A DNA stretch of 7,505 nucleotides from positions 1 through 7,505 of the forward strand of contig CALERM010000164.1 in the NCBI GenBank assembly GCA_937907715.1, written 5' to 3'. The notes beneath the pieces are model-generated. The model worked only from the letters and a program-made list of their open reading frames with translations. It searched no databases and had not been told where the DNA came from. Below, in pieces: positions 7,488-7,505 of the stretch. A program made the translations under genes and the position numbers. Every line of letters starts with the position of its first letter. Position 1 is the first letter of the stretch. The DNA is from an uncultured Clostridia bacterium (GTDB taxonomy: Bacteria > Bacillota > Clostridia > Oscillospirales > Oscillospiraceae).

Positions 7488-7505
7488 GACACGCATCAGC
7501 GTGTC
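7488..7505 (-). terminator. Hairpin 6 at the window edge; strong minus-strand terminator shape
   Basis: GACACGC (7488-7494) pairs with GCGTGTC (7499-7505) around ATCA. On the minus strand the stem is followed by TTTTCTTTTTTT (complement of 7476-7487), a good intrinsic terminator. This suggests a gene to the right that is transcribed toward polC. If a T-run follows beyond 7505 it would be bidirectional; that is outside the window. Confidence 0.5.

Larger units (their letters stand above)
7249..7505. repeat. Composite array of six stem-loops in the non-coding tail after polC
   Basis: The 266 bp after polC hold no credible gene but are packed with inverted repeats at 7249-7271, 7271-7306, 7308-7342, 7356-7382, 7435-7459 and 7488-7505. 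Two blocks recur in the same order: GCCGGAGGCA at 7249 and 7436, and CAGCGTGTC at 7273 and 7497. This looks like a first palindromic unit and the beginning of a second one cut by the window end. Likely roles are transcription termination and mRNA 3'-end protection, or a multicopy intergenic palindromic repeat. I cannot tell which without genome-wide comparison. Confidence 0.6.

Noticed and set aside
7280..7492. Possible 70-aa protein on the minus strand in the tail
   Set aside because: Its sequence is made largely of hairpin arms read as codons and ends inside hairpin 2. It has no ribosome site that I can see and no protein-like pattern.
7249..7505. CRISPR array
   Set aside because: The repeated blocks are short, only twofold, unevenly spaced and part of hairpins. 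There are no regular spacers.

Overview
The window is GC-rich and shows strong G/C bias at third codon positions. It carries four same-strand genes in the order dxr (3' part) - rseP - ispG - polC, followed by a 266-bp non-coding tail. A PolC-type (Gram-positive) replicative polymerase next to MEP-pathway genes and a site-2 protease is a known Bacillota arrangement. ispG sitting where Bacillus has proS points to Clostridia. The high GC content and the style of the 3' palindromes suggest an Oscillospiraceae/Ruminococcaceae-like gut clostridium, but genus cannot be fixed from this sequence alone.

Layout: 1-716 is the C-terminal ~60% of DXP reductoisomerase (dxr), cut by the window start. 752-1807 is an M50 intramembrane zinc protease (rseP/rasP). 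1820-2857 is HMBPP synthase (ispG). A gap of 83 bp holds two small hairpins and a strong ribosome binding site. 2941-7239 is full-length PolC, 1432 aa. The first three genes are tightly packed (gaps of 35 and 12 bp), and rseP and ispG share the same extended Shine-Dalgarno core AGGTGAT. They look like one transcription unit that probably runs on into polC.

DXR and IspG are two enzymes of the MEP isoprenoid pathway. RseP handles membrane-protein cleavage in stress or envelope signalling. PolC replicates the chromosome. The grouping is a conserved housekeeping operon rather than a dedicated multi-gene machine.

The only non-ordinary part is the tail (7240-7505). It has no credible gene but contains six stem-loops almost end to end, including perfect or near-perfect stems of 16, 15 and 9 bp. 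Two sequence blocks recur in the same order at the two ends, suggesting a composite intergenic palindromic repeat or a terminator cluster. Within PolC, the zinc module of the polymerase core has six cysteines instead of the four I recall in B. subtilis. I see no clear sign of a new multi-gene system, mobile element, CRISPR array or RNA gene.
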